A DNA stretch of 64,000 nt. Source: Corticium candelabrum. Taxonomy: Eukaryota > Porifera > Homoscleromorpha > Homosclerophorida > Plakinidae. Position numbers and translations under genes: made by a program. The notes beneath the pieces were generated by a model. The model was not told the DNA's origin. It did no database searches and was given only the letters and a program-made list of their open reading frames with translations. The stretch covers positions 7,752,491-7,816,490 of the forward strand of contig NC_085087.1 in NCBI RefSeq assembly GCF_963422355.1. The letters run 5' to 3'. Below, one piece after another: positions 11,757-23,339 of this stretch; position 1 is the first letter of the stretch, and every line of letters starts with the position of its first letter.

Positions 11757-14329
11757 ATGCAGCGAATACAACTCTTTGTGCTCTTGTCGTTGATGGTGAC
11801 GGCCACAGCAACGTCAGCTTTACAAGAGAAGGTATTCTATACTGAAACGTCATCTTATTCAAATATCAACTGCATGGTCTTTACTCCTCTAGACGTGGAA
11901 ATGAGTATTTTGATAGTAACATTTATTGGTTTCATTGTAGGACGGCAAAGGTTCTAAGAATGGTGGATACCATTCTCAGACTGGTAATAAATATCACAAT
12001 AATTTTCTGTGACTGTGACTATAGGTAACAGCTACTAATGTTTCTGTCTGTTTCTAAAGTGACTCTATCAGGTTCTCTTGAAGTTCTTAGTAACAAAGGA
12101 GAAAAAAGAGACAAAGGTAATAACAATAAATAATCAAAATAACAACAGAGTTTACAGGTTCCACAAAACAATTCATTAATAGAAACTTGTGAGTTTGTGT
12201 GACGACAGTAAGTACGCTCAGATGTGCTACAAACAACATTGACTAATTAGTGTTTAATCTCTAAAGACTAAACATAACAAAGTGACAAAGTCATAAATAA
12301 ATATCTAATTATTAATTGTATTATAATAAGATATATATTATAATAATACTTTATGTATAATAATCAAGAGGAAACTGTACCTCTTAGGTGCAACAGAAAT
12401 ATACTATTCATTCATATTTAATAAATAAATAAACAACAATAAACTATATGGATAATTTACAACCTTAAATATACCTTATTGTAGGTGGAAAAGGAGTCGC
12501 CGCAAAAGTTGGTCCCAAAGGCAGTCAAGGTGAGCGCGGTCCCACAGGTGTTGAGGGCTTAGCTGGTCCCAGTGAACCGCCAGGAATTCTTCGTCTAGAC
12601 GAGTGCTCCAACACAGGAGAAGGCAATACCTATAAATTAACATTATTAAAACGCTCTTAACCTATTGACGTTTTGAGTAGGAATGATGAGATATAACAAG
12701 AAATTAATGGAGATAGAGTACTGTGACAGCAACAAATGGATGACATTGTCTTCACTAACACTTCATCTTGGTAGTTGGCCTCAGCTGCCTGCATCATCAT
12801 GTAAGCAAATTGCACTCAACTACAAGTCATCGTCCAGCAATGGACAATATTGGATCAAACCAGCTGCCAGTAACGTACCATTCAAGGTTGAACAGAATTT
12901 AATAATTTTACTACATTCCTATTAGAATTCATGCAGACATTCTGTCTACAGCAGGTATTCTGTGATGCGAATGAAGGTTGGACTTTGATTATGAAAGTAG
13001 ATGGAAAACTACCGACCTTCTACTATGATAGCAAACTGTGGTCTAACAAGGAGACATTTCAATCAAATAATCTGGATTTGGATGACAAAGAAACGAAACT
13101 GTCTTCGTACTGGACACTACCATTTACTGAACTTCGCTTGGGAATGAAAGTAGATGGAACGATCAGATGGATCACTTTCAGCTATACCGCATCATCTCTC
13201 TACAGTCTTATTTATTGCTGATGGACAGTACAGGAAGACGAGTATTGGTGAGAGTAAATGAAGATGTTTACTGCCAAGGTCATCTTTGCAGAAAAATTGC
13301 AACAAGGTGAGCACTAGTATCAGTCGAGCACACGGCGCAACTTCATTAAAGTTACTTTTGTGACAATAATATCAGGGATGGCAGCCTTACAACGTGTCGG
13401 GCGTGGTCGCTTTTAAAATTTGGTGCATGCAGTAATGATCATGTAGTGAGCCGTGTTCTGTCTCTTCCGGAGCTGTCAGGAGACTCCAAGGTTATTGCAT
13501 GCACCAGCTTCTGCGTAGTTTTGCAGACTGCCATCAGCTAGTGTGCAAAATAATTATAATAAAACAAAGGTTAATTTATAATTGATTGGTATACGGTTCC
13601 ATAGGCGTAGGAACCGGGGGGCCGAGGGGGCCATGGCCCACCCAATATTTAGCCTCAAAAGCTGTATCAATTCAAAATGCAGTACCTGGTTGTACTCTTT
13701 GGTCCCCCTAATCTCACCAAACTTCCTACGCTTATGGGTTCTGATAAGGAGACGGCAAGCGGGAGTGAGTCTACAAACAGCTTGAAGCTTGCGCGAGGCT
13801 CTTGGTTTCTATGATGCGAGATACGTATACTACTCATGCAGAATACATGTTGCACTAGATATCTGCAGACACCGTGAGTGTTCAAACAAGTACATTACAT
13901 ACCTTGCGTATTTAAATAGAATAATTTAAACAATGAGTCAACATGTTTCGTCTACCTCTTGCTTGCCAACGTTTTCAATATTTCAAAAAGTTTGGATATT
14001 GGTAATTACTACTACTACAAATGCAATAAAATTTGTCTAGATACAAATTTAATACGAAAAGCCACCAATTTAATGTATTGAACTGACATCTTTTGATACA
14101 GGAAGGATTCAACACAAGATGTACTCACTCAACATATAGCCCAAAACTTGCTCGAGCTCGCATGGGGTTCATTGCTAACGGGCAGAATAACTGTGACACT
14201 CCTGATTCCTTTGTTGGTATCGGAACGCAACACTTAGCACGCAGAAACAGTGCTGGAAAGTATGCAGACAGCAATACAGACAACGGTCCTGTAAACATCA
14301 GAGCAATTGGTTACATCATGACACGCTGA
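11757..14329 (+). pseudogene. Copy C: inactivated ficolin-like paralog
   Basis: The same seven exons as copy B: 11757-11831, 11941-11983, 12060-12116, 12485-12622, 12681-12886, 12955-13306 and 14102-14329. Exon 6 is 352 nt instead of 348 because of a 4-nt insertion near 13209, which brings a stop at 13219-13221. Independently, a conserved Trp codon has become TGA at 13259-13261. In the collagen stalk, several obligate Gly codons have changed (GEKRDK, VAAKV, PSEPPG). Promoter-side sequence and splice sites remain intact, so inactivation looks fairly recent. Confidence 0.85.
13600..13736. mobile_element. 137-bp MITE in last intron of copy C
   Basis: Ends CATAGGCGTAGGAA and its near complement TTCCTACGCTTATG. 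The same intron of copy B, near 10080-10090, reads straight through (tacggttccgataagg), so copy B is the empty site. GGTTC borders both ends. Confidence 0.75.
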
Positions 14330-14411
14330 AATATTGCAATAATCATGTTATGACATCAATGCAGATTCTGTTCACTCAAATTAAATGAGATAGAAATTAG
14401 CTCATATTGTT

Positions 14412-15040
14412 GACTCCTTACCTTCACGAAGCTTTCAACTAGTTGGTCGGCACTAGGTATCCATCACAATGACAGTGCTCGGACCTGCTGTCACGAAAGT
14501 CAAGCTAATGGGCGAGGGCGGAGCCTGAGTCTCGGCGCGTGCACCAAAACTGCGATTTGGTTTCGTGCTGATAGGCAGGGAGGGTTAAAGACCCGGAATC
14601 CGACCCACGCACCTTGTCACGTTGGAGTCTGAAGAGGAGTTGGACGGAGAAGATAGGGGACCACGGGATAGGAGAAAAACTGCGCAGCGATTGAGAAGTG
14701 GGCAAGGTGTCCTGCTGCCGCGCAAAAACCAAGAGCTGAGTTCGCGCCGCGTATAGCGCACGCGTACTAGCATGATCACACCCTGACCGCACGCAAGAGC
14801 GGCTTGGAGGTGTGGAATCAACTTCGTCTAACTACGTTAGACACCATTTGACTCCTTACCTTTACAAAGCTTTCAACTAGTTGGACGGCACTCGGTATCC
14901 ATCCCAATGACAGTGCTCAGACGTGAAGTCTGGCTGATGGGCGAGGGCGGAGCCCAAGTCTCGGCGCATGCACCAAAACTGCGATTTGGTTTCGTGCTGA
15001 TAGGCAGAGAGGGTTAAACCCCGGACTCCGACTCACAGGG
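14412..15040 (-). repeat. Split direct repeats at the retroelement 3' end
   Basis: 14412-14600 and 14848-15040 share gactccttacc, agctttcaactagttgg, gggcgagggcggagcc and caaaactgcgatttggtttc. The segment between them could be the A2 unit; its partner A1 would have been at the missing 5' end. Confidence 0.65.
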
Positions 15041-15244
15041 GGGGTCCACGTAGTGATACACCCACCCAAGTATGGGACCAACCACAACAGGGGCGGAAAC
15101 AAACCACCCTGCGAGAGCACAAACAGAGCACAACGGCGCGTGGTAACGCCGCTGTGCTACTGCAACCTATAGGCTCAAGATAACGCAAGTAATGAGTACT
15201 ATAACGCTGTAATAGCTAAACGCTCTAATAAACTGCCTGCTTTA

Positions 15245-16266
15245 CTACGATACCAGTTGGCGAGAAACGCCGGCAAGGTCTGTGCCAAGCAAGCGAATAT
15301 ATAGCTGAAATGCGTTACTTTTCCAGCGGCCCAAGGTTTTTGGCGTCGAGTCAGCAACTCCCTTTGCCTTCGCCATGGTGGCTGCGCCGATGCGAAAGTT
15401 GTGACCGGTAAAACCTTCACAACTCATGCCTCCTGGAGCAAGCAAGCGCTGAACCTCGGACACTAGCTTTTGGCGAGAAAGAGGAGATCCGTCGGAGAAT
15501 GTAAACAGTAGACCCCGACTTTTACCGCGTTGCACTAGGTAGGAGAGCAAAGCAGATACTGGACAAATGTCCTGTCGAGTGCGACCCAAAGTTATGATCG
15601 GTTTTAGATTGCTTCAGCCAAAGGCGAACCGTTGTAGGAGAGATGACAGAGTCGACGCTGACGTCCGAAGGGGTGATATGAACCACCTCGTCAAAGGTCG
15701 CTAACGACTTTACCGTGAATTCTCCCGCTCGTAAAAAACAAAAAATCCAGTGCAGCACGTGGCCCAGAGCATACTAGCATCTCGTCGAGAACACCACTTA
15801 GACCACGCCCGTTTGAGAACGTTGAGTTCAACTGGCGTAATGGGCAACCGGAGCCGTTGTGCAGCACATCCTTCAAGTCGTTGAATGCAGCGAAGGACGT
15901 ATGACAGCTGGCTGAGCTGAGCAGTGAATGGGTCACCGCCGCCCGACTGAATATGGAGATGGCAGACCGCTGACAAGTAGCACTTGATTTTTTGTGTGAC
16001 GTATTTTCCGATCTGCTAAGTAAAACGCAAAGAGGCAAAGCGCGCTCAGACACAGGGAGAAGAACAATAGACACTTGGTTGCCAAAGTTCAAGTAACTCG
16101 ATTGCCCAGATTGATAGACCCGCTTTGTAGAAAGCGCTAGACCCGAGGAAAAGAAGTGACGAGCAGAGTTATCCAAGCGCGAGAGTTCCAGTCGATTCCC
16201 GGCAATATGACTGAGCCGAGCACCTCTGGCGGAACCGGGGCGAGAGTGCTTTTGAGCTGTGAACAC
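15245..16266 (-). pseudogene. Tyrosine recombinase region of the retroelement
   Basis: Overlapping - strand frames (15245-15589, 15522-15758, 15691-16266) together cover a DIRS-type recombinase. Seen are SGLALSTKRVYQSGQ at the N-terminal core-binding part, CPVSALLSYLVQRG, the H-x-x-R box in GHNFRIGAATMAKAKG, LGRWKS and the catalytic-Tyr segment FQLYIRL. The first catalytic Arg segment (KQSKTD...) is altered and the frames do not join, so it is dead. Confidence 0.75.
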
Positions 16267-16785
16267 AAAGAAAGCGCTCTTTCAGCACGGTTTCGAGATA
16301 GAGCATCGGCGATAGTATTAGCATTTCCCGAAATATGAACGGCTTGCCACGTAAAGGAAAAATATGCAGCTAGGAAGTGTAAAGCTCGCGGAAGATGCAT
16401 AATCAGCGGAACGCGGCTGGTGCGTCTTTCTAGCGCGGAAACCACTGTAGAGTTGTCGCATTCAAACAAGACCCGCTGCCCTCGCCATTTCTTACCCCAC
16501 AATGCCGCGGCCAGGAGCAAAGGAAGAAATTCTATTTTTACGATTGACCGCGAGCACCTCAGGTCGCTCCACTCTCACTGTAGCCAATTGTTCAACCAAA
16601 TTGCGCCGTACCCCTGCGTGTCCGATGCGTCAGAGCGAACAGTAACTGTTGGCCGTGCGCGACCCAGTAGCTGCAGCATAGACGAACTATTCCAGTCAGT
16701 CATAAATATGTCCAACCAGTGCAGATCGGCCAACGTTTCTTTATTGAGGCAGACGCGATTAACTAAAAACTGGGTCGAGTATAAT
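16137..16785 (-). pseudogene. RT end and RNase H region of the retroelement
   Basis: RNase H acidic positions are visible in RSDASDTQGYGAIW, LFECDNSTVVSALE and HISGNANTIADALSRN, in the order expected for DIRS-group RNase H. The preceding LADLHWLDIFMTDWN is the end of the RT connection. Frames 16575-16785 and 16137-16520 are broken relative to each other. Confidence 0.75.
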
Positions 16786-17995
16786 ACAGTAGTATCTCCA
16801 GGTAATAGATTACATGGATTAAGTTGCAACATGTTTGTGTAGTCTACTGGCGTAGGAATCGCCCCAGACGCAGTGTAGATTGCAGCCCGGATGCGCTGCC
16901 ATCACCACTACGTCTAATTCGGTACCGCCCCTTACGGTCAGCGCTATCACCTCCATTAGGACATGATTAGTGTCAGTTGCAAGTGTACTTTGTCGGCGTA
17001 GTAGAATACAGTAAACGACTGTAGCGTGGAATCTTCGCTAATTAGCGCGCAGTACGTAGACAGCCAGGTAATTATGCAGCAGTCCAAATGCATTACAGTA
17101 GAGGCATATGACGCATTGTAGCTTCAACTGAGAACCTGTGTATGCGTTCAAAGGCGTATGAAGCGCTGCGAGTGCCATTTCTGATCTCCCATTTCACTGA
17201 TGAGCTCCCTACTGCAATCTCTTACTAACGCCTGACAGCCGCCTAAAATCACAATGTCGACAAGTAAAAAGGCTAGAACAACGCCAAGGTCCAATCGAAA
17301 GCTCAGATCCTAGCTACTAACATTAGTATGACACGCGTTGAAGAATTTGATTACATACTTACTCCCGCCCAGAAAGGCGGTACCCGAGCCAGACATAGTA
17401 AAGATGGCAGCGCATCCAGGGCTGCAATCCACACTGCGTCTGAGGCGAGGCTAGATTGCGAGGCTAGGTTAGAGGGTAAACATCAAATTCTGAGCGGCAA
17501 ACCTCAAATTATGGGCGGCAAGTGTAGCCTCGTGTACCCAGAACGTCTGCGCGCAAATGTAGTTTTGCACTGTCGTCTATTGGAGCTCATGGTTTTTTTC
17601 CACTTGTAGCTCGTTTTCACGATGATCTATTCATATATAGTGACCATAGGCAGCTGATTGGGGGTCTCGGCCCCGTGGGGCCCCGTGGTCCCTACACCTA
17701 ATTTGTTAGCCTCACCCCATACGCAGTGTGGATTGCAGTCTCGGATGCACTGCCATTACTACTAGTACTACTGGGCGAGGCTAGCTATTTGTACTCTAAT
17801 AACAGTGTAAAGGTTCTGGACCACTTTCCCTATTTCAACCACTCCCTCCCATTTCAGGACTGTGTCTCTCCTATTTTCTAACACACTCAGTCACTGTCAC
17901 GTAGGTAGTGGAGTCGCCTTGGGCATTCCTAGCGCACAAATCCATGCGTTGCTTTACCATTCTAGTAATCCATCACCCTTGAGCTATCCTAACAA
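16786..17995. repeat. Duplicated backbone segment next to copy E
   Basis: Matches 545-774 plus 1995-2340 (5' flank of copy A), and its 17085-17355 part matches 5600-5920 joined to 7785. It lacks the hAT, the 75-bp MITE and the foldback element found in those copies, so it serves as the empty reference. It contains related 75-bp MITE copies at 17402-17453 and 17707-17790. Confidence 0.75.
17707..17790. mobile_element. 75-bp MULE-like MITE, further copy
   Basis: Starts tagcctcacccc, ends gggcgaggcta, with the family core between. Flanks aatttgt and tatttgt may be a decayed 9-bp target duplication. Confidence 0.6.
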
Positions 17996-18247
17996 CCCCA
18001 CAGAGATTTATGATAGGGTAGTATTGAAGATGAGATTGGTACGAAGCCATGCACTTGCAGCCGTCCGTAGCGACCGAGACTGGCTGCATGCCCAGCACTA
18101 TACATAACAGTGTAAGGATTGCACTCAATGACAATTACAGGATGTACAGCAAACAAAGGTATGTTTTGATAGAGTCGGCTTCCACTCATATCTGCAATCA
18201 TAATTAATCCATGACCAGTGCCCTAGACGACACTACATACATACATA

Positions 18248-18757
18248 CTGTAAAGAGGCAAATTTTCGCGTGGGTAAAATTTTCGCTATATTCGCGGCTG
18301 TAAACCTTTCCGCGAAAATAAAACCCACGCAAAAATTTCTGTGAAACGGTGCGGTCCCATATGTAAGCGTGGCTGCCAGGCAGTAACGTGCTCTGCAAGA
18401 TTGCGTTAATGCTCTTATTAATTAATCAAACACAACCCAACACTAATGTTATACTTTTCCGCTTTCCACTAGAAACGTGCTGTACCCTTTGGAGAGGATC
18501 TTGAACCACACAGTCATTTGCAGCCTTCACTGCAGCCGGACGTACTCCAGGAACACCAGTAGATTGGGGAGACACAGTTGTTTCTCCTCATTCCCCGCTT
18601 TACGCAACCACTTGAGAACCATGACAAGACGGTATCAGCACCTGACATAGTCAAGTGACTATTCCCAAACGCCGAAGAGCGAAAAATTTGTCCTGCGAAA
18701 TGGTCTCTGTGAGAGAAACCGCAAAAATTTTGCCCAGCGAAAATATGCCCCTTACAG
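18248..18757. mobile_element. 510-bp MITE with CTGTAA termini
   Basis: Inverted ends CTGTAAAGAGGCAAATTTTC and its near complement at 18737-18757. It lies in the tacatacata tract of copy E and is absent from copy A at 2572-2600. TA or TACATA flanks both ends; the repeat context makes the exact duplication ambiguous. No coding capacity. Confidence 0.75.
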
Positions 18758-19053
18758 TACATAAATACATACTAGTAGACTACATACATAGCTACATACA
18801 CAGAAACTACATAATGATATTGATTTTATGACAGAAAATAAAGTCAGAAGTTACTAATTTGAAAAGTGAATTGGAGAGTGAAAGAAAAAAAGAATCAATT
18901 TGGAGGTTTACAACTACACAGCTTAATTGCTAAAAATTGTTGTAAGGCTAAGTTGAAATAAAATTTGTAGGAGAAAAACGTGAAATTGCGAAACATCTCC
19001 CAGGACCACCAAACAAACAACCAAAGCTTAGAAGTTAGTAATTATGATACAAA

Positions 19054-19056
<3 letters not shown>

Positions 19057-19126
<70 letters not shown>
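19057..19126. repeat. (TG)n microsatellite
   Basis: TG run in the copy E remnant, equivalent to 2895-2950 in copy A. Confidence 0.95.
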
Positions 19127-19653
19127 TGTGTGTGTCACTGTTTACCAAACAGACACAACAAGTACAAGACGGTATCTGTCAACTACAAATACAAAACCAA
19201 CAAATCGTTTACTAGCAAGTTTGTTCACGCATGACTGCATACGTTTTCTAGTTTATTCTCTGTGTATACTATCCTTCATGCGTTTCTAGAACGTTTCACT
19301 AGAATTGCAAACAAACGTTGCAAAACTCCAAGAAAGCAATTGTGTACTACAGCGGACTTCAGACGTATAGTATATCCACCTTTCAATGCTTTATCTATAA
19401 TTTTGCTTTGAGACTATCAGTAGTTAGTAGTTGAAAATACAACCATACTATTCCAGAATAGTCTAGACATAATTTTACAGTCACTAGGAAGAGAGGGCGT
19501 GAAGTGTAAACTTGTGTCACACTTTTCGAATTTGCATCATTATCCAGAAGGTACACAAAAATCGTACACATTTTGTGAATTTGTATACGTAACGCCTTTG
19601 TATTGCCTGACTAAAATTTCAGCACGCAACCAACTACAAACTATTGTTACTAT

Positions 19654-19950
19654 CAGCTGCGGATACAGAAGTTTTTGAAAGAGGGTCCAAGTGTAATTAG
19701 CCATGCCCCGTAAGAGCTAAATCTTTATATGAACTATGGAACCAGCAAACTCACTTCAGTCTCTATTAGAGTTAATTTTCTAGCATTTTTATTAGATAAT
19801 TATTGGCATATATAAGTTTAGAATTGAATGAGTTAACCATCCATCAAAACTTTAATTAATAACACAATAAACAACCTTGCAGCTGTGGTGGGCGTGTGGT
19901 TAAAGAGCAGGGTCTTGACCCCCAGGACCCCTCCCCTCTATCCGCCTATG
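19654..19950. mobile_element. 297-bp non-autonomous hAT-type element
   Basis: Ends CAGCTGCGGATACAG and (inward from the right) CATAGGCGGATAGAGG, like the hAT at 775-1994. Upstream of copy C, near 11168-11180, the flanks join directly (ttgttactaatctataggtg). Flanking ttactat and ctactat may be a decayed 8-bp duplication. Confidence 0.75.
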
Positions 19951-20540
19951 ACTACTATAGGTGTTGATAGTTCAGAGGCTGCATCTTTCAGGAAGGGTGC
20001 ACCGGACTCGCGTGCACCAGACTCACGTGCATCCCTCTCAGAAGTGTGCAGTCTGGAAAGGTCTAGTAATCTGGTAAGAACACTAACCACATCATTCTGG
20101 CTTGGTCCACAATATGCGGCTCATTACGTCAAAGAAATAGACGCAAAGGTGTAGTCTTGCACAGCACTCTGTCCCCTTTTGACTCCAAAGGGGAAGGAAC
20201 TGGATGCGCGAGAAAAGTGTGATGTGGTACCATACCCATGTCCAGCGTCAGTTACCGGAACATGCCGGTATCAGGTGGTGCCCGTTCTAACTCTCTCTCT
20301 CCCACCCGTATAAAACAATCACAATTGGCGTTGCACTTGATGGCTGACAAAAACCGCTTCATAAATAATATGCAAATCTTCCTCAGTACGACAATGTCGT
20401 AAACACCGTGCAATAAACGTGGGCAGGCCTCGAGAGCTCGGTGTGCTGTGATGTCATATTCCGTTCTTCGGTGAGCAATAAGAACGACTTGCTAGAGTGT
20501 GAGCAATCAGTATTAGTAGGCGTTTTTGTCTTTGATCATT

Positions 20541-22588
20541 ATGCAGCGAATACAACTCTTTGTGCTCTTGTCGTTGATGGTGAAGGCCACAGCAACGTCA
20601 GCTTTACAAGAGAAGGTATTCCGTACTGAACGTCATCCTATTCAAATATCAATTGCATGGTCTTTACTCCTCTAGACGTGGAAATGAGTATTTGATAGTA
20701 GCATTTATTGGTTTTATTGTAGGACAGCAAAGGTTCTAAGAATAGTGGATACCATTCTCAGACTGGTATAAATATCACAATAATTTTCTGTGACTGTGAC
20801 TATAGGTAACAACTACTAATGTTTCTGTCTGTTTCTAAAGTGACTCTATCAGGTTCTCTTGAAGTTCTTAGTAACAAAGGAGAAAAAGGAGACAAAGGTA
20901 ATAACAATAAATAATCAAAATAACAACGGAGTTTACAGGTTCCACAAAAACAATTCATTAATAGAAACTTGTGAGTTTGTGTGACGAGAGTAAGTACACT
21001 CGGATGTTATACAAACAACATTGACTAATTAGTGTTTAATCTCTATAGACTAAACATAACAAAGTAACAAAGTCATAAATAAATATTTAATTAAATGTAT
21101 TATAATAAAATATATATTATAATAATACTTTATGTATAATAATCAAGAGGGAACTGTACCTCTTAGGTGCGACAGAAATATATTATTCATTCATATTTAA
21201 TAAATAAATAAACAACAATAAAATATATGGATAATTTACAATCCTAAAAATACCTTATTGTAGGTGAAAAAGGAGGAGCCGGAAAAGTTGGTCCCAAAGG
21301 CAGTCAAGGTGAGCGCGGACCCGCAGGTGTTAAGGGCTTAACTGGTCCCAGTGGACCGCCAGGAATTCTTCGTCTAGATGAGTGCTCCAACACAAGAGAA
21401 GGCAATACCTATGAATTAACATTATTAAACGCTCTTAACCTTTTGACGTTTTGAGCAGGAATGATGAGATATAACAAGAAATTAATGGAGATAGAGTACT
21501 GTGACAGCAACAAATGGATGACATTGTCTTCACTAACACTTCATCTTGGCAGTTCGTCTCAGCTGCCTGCATCATCATGTAAGCAAATTGCACTCAACTA
21601 CAAATCATCATCCAGCAATGGACAATATTGGATCAAACCATCTACGAGTGACCTACCATTCAAGGTTGGACATAATTTAATAATTTTAGTTCATTGCTTT
21701 GTAAAATTCATGCAGACATTCTGTCTACAACAGGTATTCTGTGATGTGAATGAAGGTTGGACTTTGATCATGAAGGTAGACGGAAATAAGCAAACGTTCG
21801 AATACGACAGCGAGTTGTGGTCAAACAAGAAAACATTTCAATCAAATAATCTGGATTTGGATGACAAAGAAACGAAACTTGCTTCATACTGGACACTACC
21901 ATTTACTGAACTTCGTCTGGGAATGAAAGTAGATGGAACGACCAGATGGATCACCTTCAGCTATACCGCATCATCTCTCTACAGTCTTATTGCTGATGGA
22001 CAGTACAGAAGCACGAGTATTGGTGAGAGTAAATGGAGAAGTCTACTGCCAAGGACATCTCTGCAAAGATATTGCAACAAGGTGAGTACTACAGTATCGG
22101 TTGTACAGTACATACATGCGAACCCGTGTCTAAGTTTACAGCAACTCACTATTAGCATTTTACAGCAAACAAATAATCAATCAGTTTGTCATTCTATCTC
22201 TTGCATACATTGTATACATACATATATACCAACGATTCAATGGTTTAAATCGTTGGATGGTGATGATGTAGCCAAGACAGAAATGTTTGTCTGGTTGCAA
22301 ATCTGTGCAGAGATAGACGGGAAATGGTAAATGCATTAAAACTGGTGTCCTTTGATGCAGGAAGGATTCAACACAAGAAGCACTAACTCAAGACGTGTCT
22401 CGATAAATGCTCGTGCTCGCGTGGGCTTTATCGCTAACAACGAGAACGATTGTGTAACTCCTGATTCTTACGTCGGTATCGGAACGAAGTTTGTGGCATT
22501 CACAAATAGTGCTGGCAACTTAGCGTATTATAGTCCAGACAATGGTAACATAAACACTAGAACAATTGCCTACATTATGGTACGTTGA
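20541..22588 (+). CDS. Copy D: secreted collagen plus fibrinogen-like (ficolin-like) protein
   Basis: Intact paralog of copy B with the same exon lengths: 20541-20615, 20723-20765, 20841-20897, 21264-21401, 21459-21664, 21734-22081 and 22361-22588, giving 364 residues. Signal peptide MQRIQLFVLLSLMVKATATS, uninterrupted collagen triplets to PSGPPG, then GQYWIKP, VFCDVNEGWTLIMKVDG and a last exon with ARVGFIANNENDC. In the second exon two Gly are Ser (DSKGSKNSGY). The GC donor of intron 4 (AAG|GCAATA at 21402) is kept. Last-exon residues differ more from B than C does, so ligand preference could differ. Confidence 0.85.
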
Positions 22589-22763
22589 TAACTAGTTGGC
22601 ACCTAGTGACATTCTACATGATGTGTATACTCTCCTGTTGTTAGAGTATCTATAGAAATTAGAAAGACGATACCAATAAAATTGCCAGACCTGGTCTGGA
22701 TGATATTCACTTGCAATCTCTACACAGTCTATTGCTTGTACGTCACTGCATGTATGCATGCAT

Positions 22764-22764
<1 letters not shown>

Positions 22765-22826
<62 letters not shown>
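22765..22826. repeat. (TG)n microsatellite
   Basis: TG run downstream of copy D. A (CA)n run follows at about 23027-23074. Confidence 0.95.
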
Positions 22827-22828
<2 letters not shown>

Positions 22829-23023
22829 TGATGTAGATTCTTGACTGTCTTGCGTGAGTATTGAGGGTTTGTGCATGTATTTTATACAATACTGTTTAAT
22901 TAATGACTGATTTATTTAGTGGTGTCTCATAGCTATATCAGTTGTTTGTGTAAGGTCATTCATTTTCTGATCTAGTCACGCAGGCACGCAGGCAGGCGCA
23001 GGCACGCACTCACGCACGGACAC

Positions 23024-23075
<52 letters not shown>

Positions 23076-23105
23076 CATTATCACTTCTGTCTACATTCTC
23101 TAAAG

Positions 23106-23327
23106 GAAAGACTCAACGTAAGACATGACATCCAGGAATCGCTACCACTATTCGCACATGTTCGCCTGCATGGGACTTATTGCCAACCAAGGAAACAACT
23201 GTTTAACTCCAGACTGTTTCCTTGGTTTTGGAGCAATGCACGGGAACCAGGGGATCAAAAATAGTGCTGGAAACTATGCCCGTCATTTCTTCCCAGACAA
23301 TGGGCCTATAGACACCAAAGCATCATA
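23106..23327 (+). pseudogene. Decayed orphan last exon of the fibrinogen-like family
   Basis: Starts after ctctaaag and encodes GLIANQGNNCLTPDCFLGFG and NSAGNYARHFFPDNGP, matching the last exon of copies A to D. A 1-nt insertion lies near 23124, and about 10 nt are lost near the end so the frame stops at KAS. No matching upstream exon is present. Either a remnant of another gene copy or a decayed alternative terminal exon of copy D. Confidence 0.65.
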
Positions 23328-23339
23328 GCACGAGACAAG

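Larger units (their letters stand above)
14412..16785 (-). mobile_element. Tyrosine-recombinase retroelement (DIRS/Ngaro type), 5'-truncated
   Basis: Read on the - strand: end of RT, RNase H, then tyrosine recombinase, then two direct copies of about 190 bp (14848-15040 and 14412-14600) separated by about 250 bp. That order fits split direct repeats (B1-A2-B2) as described for Ngaro-like elements. The 3' end at 14412 is sharp: copies B and C run together up to catattgtt and then diverge. The 5' end is lost at about 16785, where backbone repeat begins; most of RT is missing. Confidence 0.75.
17995..19400 (+). pseudogene. Copy E: truncated coiled-coil half of copy A
   Basis: Matches the 5' exons of copy A (about 2340-3240) but has no fibrinogen-like exons. 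In the exon at 18836-18905 a 2-nt deletion in a purine run shifts the frame, and a 4-nt gain lies near 18065. Similarity ends near 19400, after which the sequence becomes the upstream flank of copy D. A leftover of unequal exchange between copy A-like and D-like genes is the likeliest reading. Confidence 0.7.
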
